A stretch of DNA of 64,000 nt. Origin: a bacterium. Its GTDB lineage: Bacteria > Krumholzibacteriota > Krumholzibacteriia > Krumholzibacteriales > Krumholzibacteriaceae. This document shows, one piece after another, positions 11,601 through 20,605 of the stretch. A model generated the notes under the pieces. The model saw nothing but the letters and a program-made list of their open reading frames with translations, was not told where the DNA came from and did not search any database. The position numbers and the translations under genes are program-made. Within the stretch, counting starts at the first letter, position 1; each line of letters opens with the position of its first letter. Where the stretch lies: the NCBI GenBank assembly GCA_020350885.1, contig CP070727.1, positions 2,676,114-2,740,113 on the forward strand. Direction: 5' to 3'.

Positions 11601-12514
11601 CCGTTGATACCCCCTATCACGTGCAGGCTGTCCGGCCTGCCGCGCACGAGGAACGTTCCCTGAATCTCACCAAAATGCGACGTCTCGTATGCAACCGCAC
11701 GAACCACCTCCTCGACCTCAAGCGGTTCCGCCTGCAATTTCAAATGCAGAGAGAGGTTTTCGAGATTTACCACACCGCCTATTTCGAGCGAGGACTCACC
11801 GAGTACCACCTTGCAGTCGTCGAGTAGCAGCCGGTTCTTCTCAACAACATCGCCGTTTATCAACTCGCTATCGCGAACCCACCGTATCTGTCCGTTCATG
11901 CCCCTCAGCGTTATCTCTCTGCCCCTGTTCTTCCCCGACCCCATGGCAATGGAAACGATTGTTTCCTGTCTCTGCAAACGAAGACTCCCATTGAGGGAGA
12001 CATCCTGTAGAACGTCGGCTGTACTATCACCCTGGATGATTACCTGGCCGTCTTCGATGGCGAATCTGTCGACGGTGAGGTTGGGAAATCCACCGATCTC
12101 ACCGCCCTTGGGCATCGGCAGAATCAGCGTCCCGAGGGTATCCGGTTTGATCCAGAGATGCGGACTGGTTACCACGATTTCGTCAAGGTGGCGTTCTCGC
12201 TTGATGAATGACAGTATATCGTACCGCAGGCTGATCTTTTCTACACGTATCACATCGAAGGAGAAATCCTCACTGGAATACCTGACCGTCAAACCCTCCA
12301 CGTTCAACCCCTTTAGAGGATTTCCCGATATCCGCTCCATCCGCAACGAATACCGGGTACCCCTGAAGAGGTAATTTGAAAACATTCTACCCGTGAAGAG
12401 TGCGAAAAAATCGGTGTGGATGACAAGAAGGAGAAGTATGAAGAAGGTTACGAGCAGACCGGTGAGCAGTGAAACCCACGGCATGATCTTAGACTTGAGT
12501 ATCCTCTTTACCAA
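8603..12514 (-). CDS. tamB: Translocation and assembly module subunit TamB (AsmA/DUF490 family)
   Basis: Very large (1303 aa) AsmA-like bridge protein between inner and outer membranes, known to work with TamA in outer-membrane protein insertion and lipid transport. One N-terminal membrane anchor (about residues 10-35, WVSLLTGLLVTFFILLLLVI) precedes a long beta-rich region with many amphipathic strands. The C-terminal ~350 residues are the DUF490/TamB domain (LRGRLNLIRGWYTIYNNKFRVRSG, then PRLVLTHEDPGYSQTDIWKML and a terminal RIEVEYRISDLFLLRSE-type barrel-like segment ending WEF). It starts 18 bp after the tamA stop, so the two are co-transcribed. Confidence 0.9.
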   Translation of the reverse strand: MVKRILKSKIMPWVSLLTGLLVTFFILLLLVIHTDFFALFTGRMFSNYLFRGTRYSLRMERISGNPLKGLNVEGLTVRYSSEDFSFDVIRVEKISLRYDILSFIKRERHLDEIVVTSPHLWIKPDTLGTLILPMPKGGEIGGFPNLTVDRFAIEDGQVIIQGDSTADVLQDVSLNGSLRLQRQETIVSIAMGSGKNRGREITLRGMNGQIRWVRDSELINGDVVEKNRLLLDDCKVVLGESSLEIGGVVNLENLSLHLKLQAEPLEVEEVVRAVAYETSHFGEIQGTFLVRGRPDSLHVIGGINGIFSGYAFSEFAIDLTWTGRRVEFNSYEGLCNGAFVRGKGLYAAGDPEILDLDLDAEAVDLSASFVPGREMPETDLTGHVLLTYYPLDGSARFSLDLERGGHFVGFPFENGSIDGRYGSDTLYLDRIELGYPTHTVSSNGWISDNGAMRFFFDLSCAREDTIFPYFNIEDYRSDLVLNGIWEGTFDAWDIRANGSALHFDYGNIFVPSGKVNFIIRKNDDYEVYFDLNGDSCHVAVWDFASPVFSIEYLDGVTHIKRLHLAREGFDAEMIGEIAADGDVTSIHLGEISILSLDEQWTSGGEFTVLIDDSTYRFVDLQLHSREGALYLDGTYNRASGRVDGKARFERLGMVLLNRAGLLSTPIDGDAEGFIDCHGEKNDPDVHVHIRALEGSFDTIPFDTCYFDVRYTDGMYTIDSLAVASRTGFLNLEGSIWGAHIDELYSDLRGSLRRSEVDMNLRCRDLTLSPILRPLGLGPFTGGSFTGDISCTDSLVHPELKIDGSIRDLSVNSFRIPSLDLTASIGKEQATFAGTIDVLSGEYGTFSGTIPMRASYWFYGIDRIGSISVQMTIPEGDISSITEMTDYFAEAHGRFAVGFLVAGTVENPKIIGGVDLLDAGFRIAGMEENFSNVRATVKIEDTLITITEMNGREGKEGSFSCNGWMTLRGWKPRQYSVKAYLDDFLIASIPDILSIVSGELSIGSRIESGRTIPVLGGNIEVKRAEVYYDLGELASREPSSTMAPPSWYAAVDLEVPGNTWLKTPDANVELQGRITLYHDQRGMYLRGRLNLIRGWYTIYNNKFRVRSGTLDFVHAGGFRPVVDIEAETRDPEGRKIFLNLTWTQDDVEPRLVLTHEDPGYSQTDIWKMLGGGFLGSAGGSGTSWDALSTAQSLAANYIERLLNSQMEGITIELESTGGTGTTDGTLGEKETMIAVGKYLSEGLYVKFKQGLSISTARQIEVEYRISDLFLLRSEIIRHSEKVLQAKSRRSTDEINVDIKLRWEF

Positions 12515-12532
12515 TCCCCGAATCCCTCCGGA

Positions 12533-14485
12533 TCAGAATATCTGCCCAAGACTGATGTGAATCCAGTAATCATAATCTATATCGGGGGTTATCTTCAGCG
12601 GAAATCCGAAATCAAGCCGGATCGGTCCCACAGGTGTATAGTATCGCACACCCGCTCCCACGCTCCAGCGATAATCGCGAAAGGTCGTTTCCTCCCTGCC
12701 GGAGGCGATTCTGAATTGCTCGAGCTTGATTTCCTTGACGCTGTTCCAGACGTTCCCGCCATCGATAAAAACAGAGCCACCGAAATTGTACCTGACCAGA
12801 TACGGTAGCGGGAACCGCAATTCGACGTTCGAAAGGAGCAGCACCCTTCCTCCCCTTGGTTCCGTGCCATCCCGCAGAGGACCGAGCGAGTTTTCCCTGT
12901 ATCCCCTTACTGAGTTACCGCCCCCGGCGAAGAAACGGCTCTCGATTGGGATTCCCGTTTCCTCACTGTCGCCGAAAGCATCCGCATACCCGGCACGCAG
13001 ACGGTAGGCAAGAACCGTATTCCTGGATAACCTTTCGTATCTCTGAAAGGACATAACGAGTGAATAGAAGTTGTCTTCCCCGCCAAGGATTCCGCCGGAA
13101 TATCGTCCATCCACGGTGACGTAATTACCACGCTGCGGATTGAAATAGAAATCCCTCGTGTCTCTCGTGAACTTCATTTCGACCGAACGGCGTCTCGATT
13201 TCTCCCTTTCCTCGACGACCTCGAAACGCTGCACCCGTTCGAGCGAATAGCCGAAGAGCAATGAGGTGTTTCTCGTGAAGCGACGCGAGATAGAGGCGGT
13301 AAAATTCAAAGCCTTGACGATCGCAGGTTCGACGGTTGCGTCCCGCTCATAGAACGCACCGAGGCCGAAGGTATTCCACGTCGAGAGAATGTGGGGAAAC
13401 ATGATCTCGCCCTCGTGCCGCACATACTTGCTCCTGAAGTCCATATTCGAGATCGAGTACTCATTGTCGGGGAATATTCTGAAGGCATGCGTCGTCTTGA
13501 GATTGAGCGCATATCCACGTCCCAGCAGATTACGTTGCCCCCATTCCGCGAAGATACGGTTACCATGGACGTTTCCAACACCGAGCCCCGTTTCTATGTA
13601 TCCCATTTTTCTCTCACGAACCTGAAGAAGCAGATCGACCTCGTCACGATGCACATCGAGCTCCTTCGGCTCGATCTCGACGGAAGTGAAATATCCGGTA
13701 TCGTAGAGGTTCTGTTTGCTCTCGAGTATCTTTTTGAGATCGAAGTACTCACCCTTATCGAAGGTGATCTCCCGCCTGATAAGCCGCTCCCGCACCTTGA
13801 CGTTTCCCCCGAGCTCGATGGCATCAATGCGGACCGGATCACCCGGCGTGATCCGCCACGCAAGATCGACCTGCGTCGAATCCACCGCGACGCTGTATGC
13901 GATACTGGCCCCGAGGTACCCCTTCTCGAAGAATCTACTGAAGAGCGTGTAGCGATCGACTTCGAGCAGGTTCGGATTATAGGGTGCGCCCTCGACGAGA
14001 CGCAGATCCTTTCTGAGATTCTTCTCCTGGATAAGGTCCTGCCCCGCGAACGCCACGCCCCGAACAATCGTCTGTGGTCCTTCATGAACCATGATACGGA
14101 TGCGAACACTGTTCGAGCGCTCATCCCGCTCAACGGTCTCAACACTGACTTTCGCCTCGAAAAAACCATTCTTGTGATAAAACGATTCCAGTGTTTCTAC
14201 ATCCCGCCTGAGAAAGTCGCGCCGGAATTTCGGCTTCTTCAATATATGGTAGAACCGCATCTCCTTCGTTCTCATCCGCTTCTTGAGCTCTCCATCATCG
14301 AAGCTGCGGTTGCCGAGGATCTCGATCTTTTTGACCGAGGGCATTTCGACACCGAAGTCACTCGCTATCACACCGGGAGCAAATAAAGAAACGGAGAGGC
14401 ACACGATTGCCATACAGAGCACACCCCGTTCAGCCGCGGTGCGCTCCCGTGGATGCATTGCAATTGACAACGCCATCTTCTCCAT
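12533..14485 (-). CDS. tamA: TamA/BamA-family outer-membrane assembly protein
   Basis: Omp85 protein of 650 aa. Signal peptide near residues 20-42 (VLCMAIVCLSVSLFAPGVIASD), then about three to four POTRA domains (about 50-330: VKKIEILGNRSFDDGELKKRM, TIVRGVAFAGQDLIQEKNL, VRIDAIELGGNVKVRERLI), then the 16-strand barrel with FFAGGGNSVRGYRENSLGP, the conserved VRGY/F loop motif. It ends with the aromatic-terminated strand HISLGQIF. Adjacency to tamB argues for TamA rather than the essential BamA, but in FCB lineages this distinction is loose. ATG 14485 has GAGGAAGG just upstream; a second ATG lies 9 nt downstream. Confidence 0.9.
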   Translation of the reverse strand: MEKMALSIAMHPRERTAAERGVLCMAIVCLSVSLFAPGVIASDFGVEMPSVKKIEILGNRSFDDGELKKRMRTKEMRFYHILKKPKFRRDFLRRDVETLESFYHKNGFFEAKVSVETVERDERSNSVRIRIMVHEGPQTIVRGVAFAGQDLIQEKNLRKDLRLVEGAPYNPNLLEVDRYTLFSRFFEKGYLGASIAYSVAVDSTQVDLAWRITPGDPVRIDAIELGGNVKVRERLIRREITFDKGEYFDLKKILESKQNLYDTGYFTSVEIEPKELDVHRDEVDLLLQVRERKMGYIETGLGVGNVHGNRIFAEWGQRNLLGRGYALNLKTTHAFRIFPDNEYSISNMDFRSKYVRHEGEIMFPHILSTWNTFGLGAFYERDATVEPAIVKALNFTASISRRFTRNTSLLFGYSLERVQRFEVVEEREKSRRRSVEMKFTRDTRDFYFNPQRGNYVTVDGRYSGGILGGEDNFYSLVMSFQRYERLSRNTVLAYRLRAGYADAFGDSEETGIPIESRFFAGGGNSVRGYRENSLGPLRDGTEPRGGRVLLLSNVELRFPLPYLVRYNFGGSVFIDGGNVWNSVKEIKLEQFRIASGREETTFRDYRWSVGAGVRYYTPVGPIRLDFGFPLKITPDIDYDYWIHISLGQIF

Positions 14486-14573
14486 GTACCTTCCTCAAAG
14501 GATGAACGGTTCTACGCATATAAGGCGGATCTCGCGCATACGAACACTTTCGCTGCGGGGAACACGGTGCACT

Positions 14574-14918
14574 GTGGGAGGTTCGAGCGTCGCTCTCCGG
14601 CTACATACGTGTATCCCGTTCCTGATCGTCCTTGTCCTCCTTGCATCCTGCCAGCCCCCCGATCACGTCAAGGGGAAAAAGGGGAGAACCCTGACGCCGG
14701 ACGAACGTTATATCGTTAATCTCTATATGAAGATAACCGAAACAGAGGAATATCTCCAAGACAATCCGGAAGAGCGTGAAAAAAAATGGGATGAGCTCAG
14801 GGCTGAGATCGATACGACCCGCGTGATGGCCATTCTCACCGAGCTGGAACGCGACCCCGAGCGCTGGCTCCCCATTTACAACCGCATCAACGAGCTCCTG
14901 AAACGCCGCCGGGAATAA
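14574..14918 (+). CDS. Small putative lipoprotein, divergent from tamAB
   Basis: About 114 aa. A hydrophobic stretch IPFLIVLVLLASC ends in a lipobox, followed by a charged, helical mature part (TPDERYIVNLYMKITETEEYLQDN and a C-terminal KRRRE). No family recognised. The start is uncertain: GTG 14574 gives a 26-residue lipoprotein signal and leaves about 90 bp for divergent promoters; an in-frame ATG at 14502 would add 24 residues but begins only 16 bp from tamA. It is one of the very few plus-strand genes. The mature length and helical character recall small outer-membrane accessory lipoproteins, but that is only a guess from location. Confidence 0.65.
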   Translation: MGGSSVALRLHTCIPFLIVLVLLASCQPPDHVKGKKGRTLTPDERYIVNLYMKITETEEYLQDNPEEREKKWDELRAEIDTTRVMAILTELERDPERWLPIYNRINELLKRRRE

Positions 14919-15015
14919 TCCGCCCCTTCTCCCCCCCGCAAGGCATGCTCCATCCGTATTCCGCATGCACCCACCGCCCGTTTCGCGATACTTCCCCCCT
15001 CAGGGCACAACCCAT

Positions 15016-16365
15016 CTACCGGAACACATTCAAGACATCGATAAAGAGAATGATCACGATGAGAGCTATGAAGATGAGAAAGCCGATACGCATCAGTACC
15101 TGCTGGACGCGGTAGCTCATTCTCCTTCCTGAGATGAACTCGGCGAGGTATATCACGAAATGGCCGCCGTCGAACGGTAGTATGGGCAGGAAATTGAATA
15201 TTGCAAGATTCACGGAGAAAAAGGCAAGAAACGAGATCAAATAGTTGAATCCCCACCGTACCATCTCACCAGCCATCATTCCGACGCGGAGAGGTCCACC
15301 TATCGCACGCAGGGTCGCCTTACCGGTTATCAGTTTCCCGAGAAATAAGATGATACCGGTGAACAATTCATTGAATGCCCGGATGGCGTACCTCACCGCC
15401 TCAGTGAACGATATTCCGACCCGCTCGTAATACTCGCCCACACCGATCGAGCCGATCTCGACGACATCGATCCTCTCACCCTCCACCGCAGCTTCGGTCG
15501 TCTCTGGTGTCACAGTTGCCGTAAAGAACTGTCCCTCATACTCCCATGTAATCTCGATCGGAACCCCGGGCCGAGGCTGCACCATATCTTGGATATCGGT
15601 GAATTCCGTAACCGTCGTATCGTTAATTGCGCGGATGTACGAGCCTGAGCGTATGCCCGCCTTGTCCGCCGGACTACCCTTCTTCACATCACCGACACGG
15701 GCGGGTCTGAGTTGGGTGAAACCGAAGAGTATGCGTCCCACCTCCTTGTCGAACTCCGGCGCAAAATCGAACGTCAACGTATCAGCGCCGCGTACGACGG
15801 TGAACGAGGAACGCTCACCCTCATCGTATGTGGCATGTTGCTGGATATCCTCCCAGTACCGGATGGGTTCGCCGTTTATCGTGATTATCTCATCCATGGA
15901 CTCGATACCGGCCCGATCAGCCGGTCCGTTCTCGATGGTCTCACCGATGACCGTTGTCGGATTGAGAATGAATATTCCGTTTATGTAGAGACTGAAGATA
16001 TAGACCAGAATTGCCAGTATGATATTCATCAGGGGACCCGCTATGATCACCGACATCTTTTGAAGAGGAGACTTATTGCGGTATAGCCGCTCCGGTGGAA
16101 CCTCGATTCCCAGCAAATCCTCTTCCGTTTCCTCGCTTTCCTCATCCCCCGTTTCCCCTGCAAACTTCACGTAGCCGCCGAGCGGAAAAGCCGAGATAGC
16201 ATATTCGGTCTCACCGTACCTCTTCTTGAGCAGCTTCGGACCGAATCCGAAGGAGAATGTGATAACGAAGATCCTGTTCAGTTTGGCCACGACGAAGTGG
16301 CCGATCTCGTGCACGAACACTACGATGCTGATGACGAAGAAAAACGCTGCAATGGTCAGTAGCAT
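15016..16365 (-). CDS. rseP: RseP/site-2 protease family zinc metalloprotease
   Basis: Intramembrane M50 protease, 449 aa, cleaving transmembrane anchors such as anti-sigma factors. Seen: N-terminal membrane segment with HEIGH (residues about 20-24), two PDZ domains (GPADRAGIESMDEIITINGEPI and GSPADKAGIRSGSYIRAINDT), and the C-terminal metal-ligand motif NFLPILPFDGGH in a membrane segment. ATG 16365 is 5 nt after GGAGG; the longer frame to 16428 overlaps dxr and is not used. It is the last gene of the rplM-to-rseP operon, the classical dxr-rseP neighbourhood. Confidence 0.94.
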   Translation of the reverse strand: MLLTIAAFFFVISIVVFVHEIGHFVVAKLNRIFVITFSFGFGPKLLKKRYGETEYAISAFPLGGYVKFAGETGDEESEETEEDLLGIEVPPERLYRNKSPLQKMSVIIAGPLMNIILAILVYIFSLYINGIFILNPTTVIGETIENGPADRAGIESMDEIITINGEPIRYWEDIQQHATYDEGERSSFTVVRGADTLTFDFAPEFDKEVGRILFGFTQLRPARVGDVKKGSPADKAGIRSGSYIRAINDTTVTEFTDIQDMVQPRPGVPIEITWEYEGQFFTATVTPETTEAAVEGERIDVVEIGSIGVGEYYERVGISFTEAVRYAIRAFNELFTGIILFLGKLITGKATLRAIGGPLRVGMMAGEMVRWGFNYLISFLAFFSVNLAIFNFLPILPFDGGHFVIYLAEFISGRRMSYRVQQVLMRIGFLIFIALIVIILFIDVLNVFR

Positions 16366-16376
16366 GAAACCTCCAT

Positions 16377-17531
16377 TTATGTATGACCGATTTCCGAATG
16401 CCGCCTCATGAGCAAATCCCGTGCCCATCGATCGGCTTCGAGCACATCCTCGACGCCCAGAACCTTCCGTGCCCTATGTGCGGATAATGCCTCCTCTATC
16501 CAGTCGACGATGGTGAGAAAACCTATCTTCCCCTCAAGGAACGCGCCGACGGCAACCTCATCGGCGGCGTTGAGAACTGCTGGGGCCGTTCCCCCCGTCT
16601 CCGCAGCAGCGAGAGCCGCGCGAAATGCGGGATACCTTGCCTCATCGAGGGGATGCAGCTCGAGGGTGCCCAATTCGTCGAAATCCAGCGAACGCCAGGG
16701 GAATTCCTTGATATCCGGATGATAAAGCGCACTCATTATCGGTAGCCTCATATCAGCGGGGCCGAGATGCGCCATGAACGAACCATCACGCAATCGAACG
16801 ATCGAATGAATGATAGACTGGGGATGAATCAAGACTTTGATCGAACGGTACGGGAAACGGAAGAGCCAGTGCGCCTCGATGACCTCGAGCCCCTTGTTGA
16901 GCAGGTGGGCGGAATCGACCGAAACCTTCTTGCCCATCTTCCATGTTGGATGATCGAGCACATCCTCTACGCTCACGTCAGCGAGTTCGTGATATTTACG
17001 CCGGTAAAATGGTCCACCAGATGCCGTCAGGACGATCTCAGTTGCTTCATCCCGGTATCCGTCGAGGCAGCGTGAGATCGAAAAATGTTCGCTATCGACC
17101 GGTATCAGATGCTCGGCCCTCTGAGGTGTAATGAGTTCACCTGCCGTAACAAGCGTCTCCTTGTTAGCAATGGCAACGCTGCATCCCAGATCAAACGCCG
17201 TGAACGTCGGCAGGAGCCCCGAAATACCCACGAGTGCATTGATAACGAGGTCCGGCTGTGTCTCGCGCAGCAGGTTCTCGATACCAGAAGAACCCGATCC
17301 GAAGGCACGCTTGCCGAGTGTACCGTCTCTGGCGAGCAGGCGGTTGAGCGCGTCGTCGTAGCCTACCGCGAACTTCGACCGGGGATACATCACGAGCTGT
17401 TTTTCGAGTTCGTCTATATTTTTTCCGGCCACGAGACCGGAGACTTCGAAGTCATCCCCCGTCTGATCGATGATCTCTATCGCCGATCTACCGATGGAAC
17501 CGGTCGACCCGAGTATCACGACACGTTTCAC
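16377..17531 (-). CDS. dxr: 1-deoxy-D-xylulose 5-phosphate reductoisomerase
   Basis: NADPH-dependent enzyme making 2-C-methyl-D-erythritol 4-phosphate in the MEP isoprenoid pathway; 384 aa, normal length. The N-terminal nucleotide-binding motif is ILGSTGSIGRSA. The substrate/metal site shows NKETLV, PVDSEHFSI, LTASGGPF and the SVDSAHLLNKGLEVIEAHWLF region. The start is GTG 17531, with GAGGGTG 7 nt upstream. It precedes rseP by 11 bp and follows cdsA and uppS, so isoprenoid precursor, undecaprenyl carrier and phospholipid genes are grouped. Confidence 0.96.
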   Translation of the reverse strand: MKRVVILGSTGSIGRSAIEIIDQTGDDFEVSGLVAGKNIDELEKQLVMYPRSKFAVGYDDALNRLLARDGTLGKRAFGSGSSGIENLLRETQPDLVINALVGISGLLPTFTAFDLGCSVAIANKETLVTAGELITPQRAEHLIPVDSEHFSISRCLDGYRDEATEIVLTASGGPFYRRKYHELADVSVEDVLDHPTWKMGKKVSVDSAHLLNKGLEVIEAHWLFRFPYRSIKVLIHPQSIIHSIVRLRDGSFMAHLGPADMRLPIMSALYHPDIKEFPWRSLDFDELGTLELHPLDEARYPAFRAALAAAETGGTAPAVLNAADEVAVGAFLEGKIGFLTIVDWIEEALSAHRARKVLGVEDVLEADRWARDLLMRRHSEIGHT

Positions 17532-17638
17532 GTTACATCACCCTCAGAGATCAGTCCGGTTGAGAGCGAGCCCGCGAAACTCACGCAATGTAGAACCTGC
17601 TCGCGACCGTTTATCCGTCCGGGTACCGTGCACATGTG

Positions 17639-18481
17639 TCACTCCAGTATAAAGTATTTGAAGAAGTAGTAAATCAACGGTGAGGTAAATAGCAGAGAAT
17701 CGAAACGATCGAGAACACCGCCATGCCCGGGGATCGCATCGGATGAATTCTTGATCCTCACATCACGCTTGATCATCGACTCGACGAAATCGCCCAGTTG
17801 CCCAACGATCGATGCAATAACGGCCAGCCCCACCGCCTGTAGAATCGTGAGATACTGTGCCAGCCAGTATCGCGTCAACATGATACCGGCAATCGAAAAC
17901 ATGATCCCCCCGCACACCCCTTCCCACGATTTTGCGGGTGATACACTCGGTAATATCTTGTGTCTCCCGATAAGCGTGCCGACCATATACGCACCGGTAT
18001 CGTAACACCAGGTCAGCACGAAGACGACGAGGACGAACGAGAAGCCGATGGAGTAATCGAGCCCTTTGAGATGGGGCAATTCACGCAGTAGCACCAGGTG
18101 GCTTCCGAGCCAGGCTACGTAGAAGACACCGAAGATGGTTACCGAGATGTGATAGACGGCGAGACCCTTCTCACGCCGGACGAGCTCGAGCGCCATGACA
18201 CCCAGAAAGATCACACTGAGGAAGAAGTTCGCATAGATCCCCTGCTGAAAAAAAACGTACCACGAAAGGGCGAGACCGCTCAGGATTCCTATTGTCTTGT
18301 AGGGCCTCAGGCCCTTCGCCTCCATCATCCGGTAGAATTCCCATAATCCTATGAGGATCATGATATCGATGAGAGCGAGGTAATAGAAACCACCCCTCCG
18401 TGCGATGATGATCAGGCAGGGTATGAATATCACCGAAGCGAGAATACGTTTCCCGATCCCCTTCTCTCTCGTCTCCTTCAT
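17639..18481 (-). CDS. cdsA: Phosphatidate cytidylyltransferase
   Basis: Makes CDP-diacylglycerol from phosphatidate and CTP, the branch point to membrane phospholipids; a multi-pass inner-membrane enzyme of 280 aa. The CDS signature is complete: IKRDVRIKNSSDAIPGHGGVLDRFDS near the C-terminus, preceded by SPAKSWEGVCGG. Roughly seven to eight hydrophobic segments are visible. ATG 18481 follows GTGGAG by 8 nt. The open frame extends to 18685 inside uppS, but that part is antisense-like sequence of uppS and is not used. It starts 28 bp after the uppS stop. Confidence 0.95.
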   Translation of the reverse strand: MKETREKGIGKRILASVIFIPCLIIIARRGGFYYLALIDIMILIGLWEFYRMMEAKGLRPYKTIGILSGLALSWYVFFQQGIYANFFLSVIFLGVMALELVRREKGLAVYHISVTIFGVFYVAWLGSHLVLLRELPHLKGLDYSIGFSFVLVVFVLTWCYDTGAYMVGTLIGRHKILPSVSPAKSWEGVCGGIMFSIAGIMLTRYWLAQYLTILQAVGLAVIASIVGQLGDFVESMIKRDVRIKNSSDAIPGHGGVLDRFDSLLFTSPLIYYFFKYFILE

Positions 18482-18509
18482 GTCGAGCTCCACTGCCACC
18501 TGCACTCCT

Positions 18510-19277
18510 TCAACGTCTTCGAGACGCAGATCTCTTAACAGCTCCGTATCGCCGGTCCCGCCCCATGTATTGGCCCAGCGCGCTAAAGAGATGCTCCTCA
18601 CGGAAATCAGGCCAGAGAACATCCATGACGACGATCTCGGTGTATGCGATCTGCCACAACAGGAAATTACTGATCCGGAGCTCACCGCTCGTTCGTATCA
18701 GAAGATCGGGATCGGGTAGGTCCGGGGCGTAGAGATATTTGCCAAAGGTTTCCTCGTTCAAGCTTTGAGGATCGACCCTGCCCCTCACCGTATCCGATGC
18801 GAACCTCCGGGCGGCGTTGACGATCTCTTCACGTCCACTGTAGCTTAGACAGAGATTGAGAATCATCCCGGTATTCCCTGAGAGGTCGTCGATCGTCTTC
18901 ATCAGGATGTCGTATGTATCCTTCGGAAGCATATCGAGCTTGCCGATCGCCCGCAGCTTGATGTTGTTTTCCTTGAGCTCGAGATACTCCGATTTCAGCA
19001 CATTCTTCAGGAAACCCATGAGCCCCCTGACCTCTGTCTTAGAGCGCTTCCAGTTTTCCAGGGAGAATGTATAGAGAGAGAGGATACGTATGCCGAGCTT
19101 CGCACAGGTACGGACCGTCGTACGGACCGCTTCCCTGCCGGCACGATGGCCCGCGAGCCGTGGAAGCTTCCGCTTCCTTGCCCACCGCCCATTGCCGTCC
19201 ATGATGATCGCAATATGATTCGGCAGGTTGCGATCCCTCTGCAGCTTCTCGATCTCAAGCTCGATACGATCCATCAT
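18510..19277 (-). CDS. uppS: Isoprenyl transferase (undecaprenyl diphosphate synthase family)
   Basis: Cis-prenyltransferase making the C55 lipid carrier for peptidoglycan and O-antigen from FPP and IPP; 255 aa. The family motifs are in order: HIAIIMDGNGRWARKR (catalytic Asp, Asn and Arg), GHRAG, SLYTFSLENWKR, and near the end LPDPDLLIRTSGELRISNFLLWQIAYTE. ATG 19277 follows GAGAGG by 6 nt. It sits between frr and cdsA, the widespread frr-uppS-cdsA-dxr order. Confidence 0.96.
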   Translation of the reverse strand: MMDRIELEIEKLQRDRNLPNHIAIIMDGNGRWARKRKLPRLAGHRAGREAVRTTVRTCAKLGIRILSLYTFSLENWKRSKTEVRGLMGFLKNVLKSEYLELKENNIKLRAIGKLDMLPKDTYDILMKTIDDLSGNTGMILNLCLSYSGREEIVNAARRFASDTVRGRVDPQSLNEETFGKYLYAPDLPDPDLLIRTSGELRISNFLLWQIAYTEIVVMDVLWPDFREEHLFSALGQYMGRDRRYGAVKRSASRRR

Positions 19278-19303
19278 CTCCGGCCTCTCACATGCACAGC
19301 TCG

Positions 19304-19867
19304 CTAAAACTCCATGATCTCTTTTTCCTTATCCGCCAGCACCTTTTCCAGCGTCGAGATCGACTCATCCGTCAACTCCTGAATCTCCTTGTGGTAGCGG
19401 TGATAATCGTCCTCAGAGATCTGATGATCCTTTTCCAGTTTTTTGAGCTTCTCGTTACCATCCCTGCGGATATTCCTTATAGCGACCTTTGCATTCTCTA
19501 TCATTTCCTTAACCGTCCTGACCAGATCGTGTCTACGTTCCTCAGTGAGTGGGGGCAATGGGATACGGATGAAGTTCCCATCGCTCTGGGGATTCAATCC
19601 AAGGCTCGATGATTGGATCGCCTTGACAATTTCGCCGACGAGCGGCTTCTCCCACGGTTGGACGGTGATCAGCTTCGGATCGGGGACGGCGATATTGGCG
19701 ACCTGCTTGAGCGGCACCTTGGTCCCGTAGTAATCAACCTTGACACTGTCGAGTAAGCCCGGTGAGGCCTTACCTGTACGGATCGTTGCCATATCAGTGT
19801 TTGCCATCTCCAGCGATTTTTTCATGTGATCTTCCACTTCCTGGAAGATTTCATCGACAGGATCCAT
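19304..19867 (-). CDS. frr: Ribosome recycling factor
   Basis: Dissociates post-termination ribosomes with EF-G; 187 aa, standard length. Recognisable by MKKSLEMANTDMATIRTGKASPGLLD at the N-terminus and the conserved middle DYYGTKVPLKQVANIAVPDPK, then NPQSDGNFIRIPLPPLTEERR. The start ATG 19867 has a strong GAGGAGG 6 nt upstream. It is 11 bp downstream of pyrH. Confidence 0.97.
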   Translation of the reverse strand: MDPVDEIFQEVEDHMKKSLEMANTDMATIRTGKASPGLLDSVKVDYYGTKVPLKQVANIAVPDPKLITVQPWEKPLVGEIVKAIQSSSLGLNPQSDGNFIRIPLPPLTEERRHDLVRTVKEMIENAKVAIRNIRRDGNEKLKKLEKDHQISEDDYHRYHKEIQELTDESISTLEKVLADKEKEIMEF

Positions 19868-19878
19868 CTCCTACCTCC

Positions 19879-20589
19879 TCATCGAACGATGGTTCCGATT
19901 CTCTCGCCCAGGAGAACGTTTTTGAGATTACCTTGCTTCTGAATATTGAACACGATGATAGGGATTTGGTTCTCCCTGCATAGTGCAATCGCCGTTGCAT
20001 CCATAACCTTCAGGTCCCGCTGCAGCACCTCAGTATAGCCGAGCTCTTCGATCATCTTGGCACCGGGATCCACCACCGGATCACTGCTGAAAATCCCGTC
20101 GACTTTGGTGCCCTTGAGCAGTGTATCGGCTTTGATCTCGGCGGCTCTCAGGGCCGCGGCGGTGTCGGTCGTGAAGTACGGATTCCCCGTTCCACCGGCG
20201 ATGATGATCAGCCGATCCTTTTCGAGATGGTTGAGCGCCTGACGGCTCGTGAACGGCTCGGCGACTGATGCGAGCGGAATGGCCGTCATGACCCGGGCGT
20301 CAATCCCCGCCCGCGTCAGAGCACCGACGAGAGCCACCGCGTTGATTATCGTACCGAGCATACCCATGTAATCCGCCTCGATACGATCGACACCCTTTCT
20401 ACTCATCTGATATCCTCGCAGGACGTTACCGCCCCCGACCACAACCGCGATCTCGGTACCCGTCTCCTTTGCCGCTCTGAGTTCCGCGGCAAAGGCATCC
20501 ACGCGCTCGAGGTCGATACCGGCCTGTGCACTTCCGAGAACCTCCCCACTGATCTTTACGAGCACACGTCTGGTTTCCAGACGATTCAT
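19879..20589 (-). CDS. pyrH: UMP kinase
   Basis: Amino-acid-kinase-fold enzyme phosphorylating UMP to UDP; 236 aa. Features: VLVKISGEVLGSAQ at the N-terminus, VVVGGGNVLRG, the ADYMGMLGTIINAVAL region, and GGTGNPYFTTDTAAALRAAEI. ATG 20589 follows GGAGG. A terminator-like hairpin separates it from tsf, so expression may be attenuated relative to the ribosomal genes upstream. Confidence 0.97.
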   Translation of the reverse strand: MNRLETRRVLVKISGEVLGSAQAGIDLERVDAFAAELRAAKETGTEIAVVVGGGNVLRGYQMSRKGVDRIEADYMGMLGTIINAVALVGALTRAGIDARVMTAIPLASVAEPFTSRQALNHLEKDRLIIIAGGTGNPYFTTDTAAALRAAEIKADTLLKGTKVDGIFSSDPVVDPGAKMIEELGYTEVLQRDLKVMDATAIALCRENQIPIIVFNIQKQGNLKNVLLGERIGTIVR

Positions 20590-20605
20590 GCGGTACTACC
20601 TCCAT

